Shown piece after piece: positions 62,069 through 64,000 of a DNA stretch of 64,000 nucleotides (the first letter of the stretch is position 1; every line of letters begins with the position of its first letter). Location of the stretch: contig JACVZW010000007.1 of the NCBI GenBank assembly GCA_014654775.1, positions 508,580 through 572,579 of the forward strand, written 5' to 3'. The notes below the pieces were generated by a model. It was not told the DNA's origin. It did no database searches and saw only the letters and a program-made list of their open reading frames with translations. The position numbers and the translations under genes were made by a program. The DNA is from Paracoccaceae bacterium (GTDB lineage: Bacteria > Pseudomonadota > Alphaproteobacteria > Rhodobacterales > Rhodobacteraceae).

Positions 62069-62958
62069 GCCTCGCCCTGCTGCGCCTTCACCCGCTGCCG
62101 CCACAGGGTGAAAACCCCCGCCGCCACCACCAGCCCCGCGCCGATGGCGACATTGGTCCGCAGATCCTCGCCGAACAGGAACAGCCCGATCCCCGATGCC
62201 CAGACCAGTTGCAGATAGGCAAAGGGCTGGATAGCCGACGCCTCGGCCACCGCAAAAGCCTTGATCAGCAGCCAATGCCCAAGGCAGGCCGTGCAGCACA
62301 GGGTCAGCATCCAGCCCCAATCCGCGCCCGTCATCGGCTCCCAGAACCACATGCCGACCAGCGTCATCGCCGCCGCCCCCACCGTGCCCGTCCAGAAAAA
62401 CGACACCGCCGCGCTGTCCCCCCGCGCCACATAGCGCGTCAGCAGCCCGTAGACGGCGAACAGGAAGGCCGAGAGCAGCGGCACCAGCGCCCAAGGCGAA
62501 AACACCGCATAGCCCGGCTGCAGGATGATCAGCACGCCCACGAACCCGATCAGGATCGCCGTCCAGCGCCGCCACCCCACCTTCTCCCCCAGCAGAGGCC
62601 CCGATAGCGCCGCGATCAGCAGCGGATAGCAGGTGAACACCGCATGGCTTTCCACCAGCCCCAGCTTGACGAAGGCAATGACCATTACGCAGACCTCGGT
62701 CACCAGCAGCAACCCCCGCGCCACCTGCAACCACGGGAATTGCGACTTCACCGCAGCCGCGATCCCGCCCTTGTCCCGCGCCGCCAGCAGCATCACGAAG
62801 ACGGCAAAGAACCAAAAGCGGATCATCACCACCATGTAGACGTTGTAGGCCTCCGCCAGATGGCGCGAAATGCCGTCCTGCACCGAAAAGACGACCGTCG
62901 TCGCCACCATCAGCCAGATGCCCAGCCGCGTGTTCTGCGCCGTCGCCTGCCCGCTCAT
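62065..62958 (-). CDS. EamA/DMT-family transporter 1
   Basis: Drug/metabolite transporter-type membrane protein of 297 residues with ten predicted helices in two EamA repeats. The first repeat has [21 protein letters not shown] and the second begins near residue 150 ([21 protein letters not shown]). Such proteins export amino acids, metabolites or drugs; cargo is not predictable. It is coupled by ATGA to a paralogue upstream, to which it is clearly related over the whole length (for example [24 protein letters not shown]). Confidence 0.9.
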   Translation of the reverse strand: MSGQATAQNTRLGIWLMVATTVVFSVQDGISRHLAEAYNVYMVVMIRFWFFAVFVMLLAARDKGGIAAAVKSQFPWLQVARGLLLVTEVCVMVIAFVKLGLVESHAVFTCYPLLIAALSGPLLGEKVGWRRWTAILIGFVGVLIILQPGYAVFSPWALVPLLSAFLFAVYGLLTRYVARGDSAAVSFFWTGTVGAAAMTLVGMWFWEPMTGADWGWMLTLCCTACLGHWLLIKAFAVAEASAIQPFAYLQLVWASGIGLFLFGEDLRTNVAIGAGLVVAAGVFTLWRQRVKAQQGEA

Positions 62959-63827
62959 CCCGCGACCTTCCTGCCTCTTTCCTGCAGCAGCGCATAAAGC
63001 CCCGCCGCCACGACCACCGCCGTCCCCAAGGCGACAGCCGGGGCCAGCACCTCGTCATAGACCAATATGCCGATGATCGTGACGAACACGATCTGCAGAT
63101 AGGCATAGGGCTGCACCACATTCGCCTCCGCCATCTCATAGCATTTCGTCAGCAGCCAATGCGACAGGATCGCCAGCGCGCAATAGACGGCCAGAAAGGC
63201 CAGATCCACCCCCGCCACGGGTTCCCAATTGGGCAGGCCCAGCAGGGTCATGAACCCCGCCCCGATGATCCCCGCCCAGAAAAAGCCCGCAAACACCGGC
63301 TCATCCCGCGCCGTCTTGCGGGTCAGGATCGAATACAGCGCAAACATCAGCGCCGCCGCGAAGGGCAGAAGCGCAGGCCAAGAAAACACCCCCGACGTGG
63401 GCCGCAGGATGATCAGCACCCCCACCATCCCCGCCCCGATCGCCGCCCAGCGCTGCCAGCCGACCTTTTCCCCCAGCAGCGGCCCCGACAGCGCCGCGAT
63501 CAGCAGCGGGCAGATGGCAAACACCGCATGGCTCTCGATCAGACCGATCAGCGTATAGCCCCAGACGATCAGGCAGACCTCCGCCACCAACAGCGTGCCA
63601 CGCAGGCCATGGGTGAAGGGCCGCTTCGTCACCACCGCGGCGCGAAACCCTTCGGGCCGCCGCATCGCAAGGAACAGCACAAAGCCCGCAAAGACCCAAT
63701 AGCGCACCATCACGATCATCAGCGTGTTGTATTCGCTGGCCAGATGGCGCGAAAACCCGTCCTGCGCGGCAAAGGCCGCCACGGCGGCAATCATCAGCCA
63801 GATGCCCGCCCTGCGGTTGCGGCTCAT
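62955..63827 (-). CDS. EamA/DMT-family transporter 2
   Basis: Tandem paralogue of transporter 1, 290 residues, ten helices, two EamA repeats. Shared segments include [19 protein letters not shown] near residue 115 and [18 protein letters not shown] near 250. The two copies are coupled (ATGA), so they may make a heterodimer, as some small DMT proteins do, though full-length EamA proteins usually work alone. Its start overlaps the mnmD stop. Confidence 0.9.
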   Translation of the reverse strand: MSRNRRAGIWLMIAAVAAFAAQDGFSRHLASEYNTLMIVMVRYWVFAGFVLFLAMRRPEGFRAAVVTKRPFTHGLRGTLLVAEVCLIVWGYTLIGLIESHAVFAICPLLIAALSGPLLGEKVGWQRWAAIGAGMVGVLIILRPTSGVFSWPALLPFAAALMFALYSILTRKTARDEPVFAGFFWAGIIGAGFMTLLGLPNWEPVAGVDLAFLAVYCALAILSHWLLTKCYEMAEANVVQPYAYLQIVFVTIIGILVYDEVLAPAVALGTAVVVAAGLYALLQERGRKVAG

Positions 63828-64000
63828 TCCCGCCGCTCCGCCAGATGCCCCGCCGTCATGTGCCGCTTCCTTCCATGCCCCGGCCGCCGTTCGACCGCAA
63901 ACCCCGCCGCCGCCAGTGCCCGCCGCACATGCCCCGCCGCCGTATAGGTGGCGAATGTGCCGCCCGGCGCGGTATGCGCCGCCACCGCCACCATCAGGTC
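63824..64000 (-). CDS. mnmD: tRNA 5-methylaminomethyl-2-thiouridine methyltransferase MnmD, 3' end
   Basis: Only the last 58 residues are in the window. They contain [19 protein letters not shown] and [18 protein letters not shown], the recognised C-terminal pattern of the MnmD/MnmC methyltransferase domain that completes mnm5s2U at the tRNA wobble position. The 5' part lies beyond base 64000, so it cannot be told if a MnmC-type oxidase domain is fused. The stop overlaps the EamA 2 start (ATGA), coupling the genes. Confidence 0.85.
   Translation of the reverse strand, partial: DLMVAVAAHTAPGGTFATYTAAGHVRRALAAAGFAVERRPGHGRKRHMTAGHLAERRE

Noticed and set aside
1-64000. CRISPR arrays, tRNA/rRNA genes, insertion sequences, prophage or conjugation genes
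   Set aside because: I looked for regularly spaced repeats, tRNA-like cloverleaf ends and transposase/integrase motifs and found none; weak tRNA-like structures cannot be fully excluded without a covariance search.

Overview
The window is GC-rich (roughly two thirds G+C), densely packed with 4-bp ATGA gene overlaps, and carries a gene set and order typical of the Rhodobacteraceae/Paracoccaceae (Alphaproteobacteria). Diagnostic blocks are rpoZ-rel-DUF2062-pdxJ-acpS-lepB-rnc-era-DUF1491-recO, two tandem deformylase genes before fmt, xdhABC next to a BMP-type purine ABC transporter, and a complete bhcRABCD locus. I saw no rRNA, tRNA, CRISPR array, insertion sequence or prophage. No stretch over 300 bases lacks a gene; the longest gap (about 297 bases, 3375-3671) holds a PHO-box candidate.

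Layout. 1-3484: phosphate uptake (pstS-pstC-pstA, minus strand, pstA cut by the window edge). 3672-7103: dnaE. 7349-16855: one plus-strand purine operon, xdhABC followed by ATPase, two permeases and a BMP-family binding protein, ending in a good terminator. 16885-20745: sulfide:quinone oxidoreductase, an aldo/keto reductase, a DAO-family flavoenzyme and an AhpD-like CxxC protein. The first and last of these are each preceded by an SqrR-type operator (ATTC-N8-GAAT) touching an FNR-like box. 20811-26057: GH25 lysozyme, soluble PAS-MCP chemoreceptor, GcvT-domain dehydrogenase. 26188-29407: zinc uptake (znuA divergent from zur-znuC-znuB around a Zur box). 29465-30451: galM. 30448-37448: urate and allantoin degradation (puuD, LysR regulator, uraH, fused allantoinase/OHCU decarboxylase, allE, allA), with a small toxin-antitoxin-like pair inside. 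37454-38428: a GAPDH. 38549-43910: the beta-hydroxyaspartate cycle bhcABCD and its IclR regulator bhcR. 44128-47733: PatB/MalY lyase, deformylases, fmt, GlsB-like protein. 47743-53157: TetR, TRIC-like channel, rnhA, small membrane proteins, ispH, NYN protein. 53302-62068: folK, rpoZ, rel and the lepB-rnc-era-recO housekeeping group. 62065-64000: two EamA transporters and the 3' end of mnmD.

How it fits together. Purines can be imported and oxidised to urate (xdhABC plus transporter), then taken through 5-hydroxyisourate, OHCU, allantoin and ureidoglycolate to glyoxylate and urea. The adjacent bhc genes encode the cycle that turns two glyoxylate into one oxaloacetate. Hence a near-complete purine-to-oxaloacetate route lies within about 37 kb, with the transporter and Xdh part some 14 kb away from the rest. 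The one enzyme I do not find is an allantoate amidohydrolase/allantoicase.

A short hairpin repeat family recurs in intergenic spaces (36.9, 43.9, 49.5, 60.9 kb), and a copy of its hairpin half seems to sit in frame inside xdhA.
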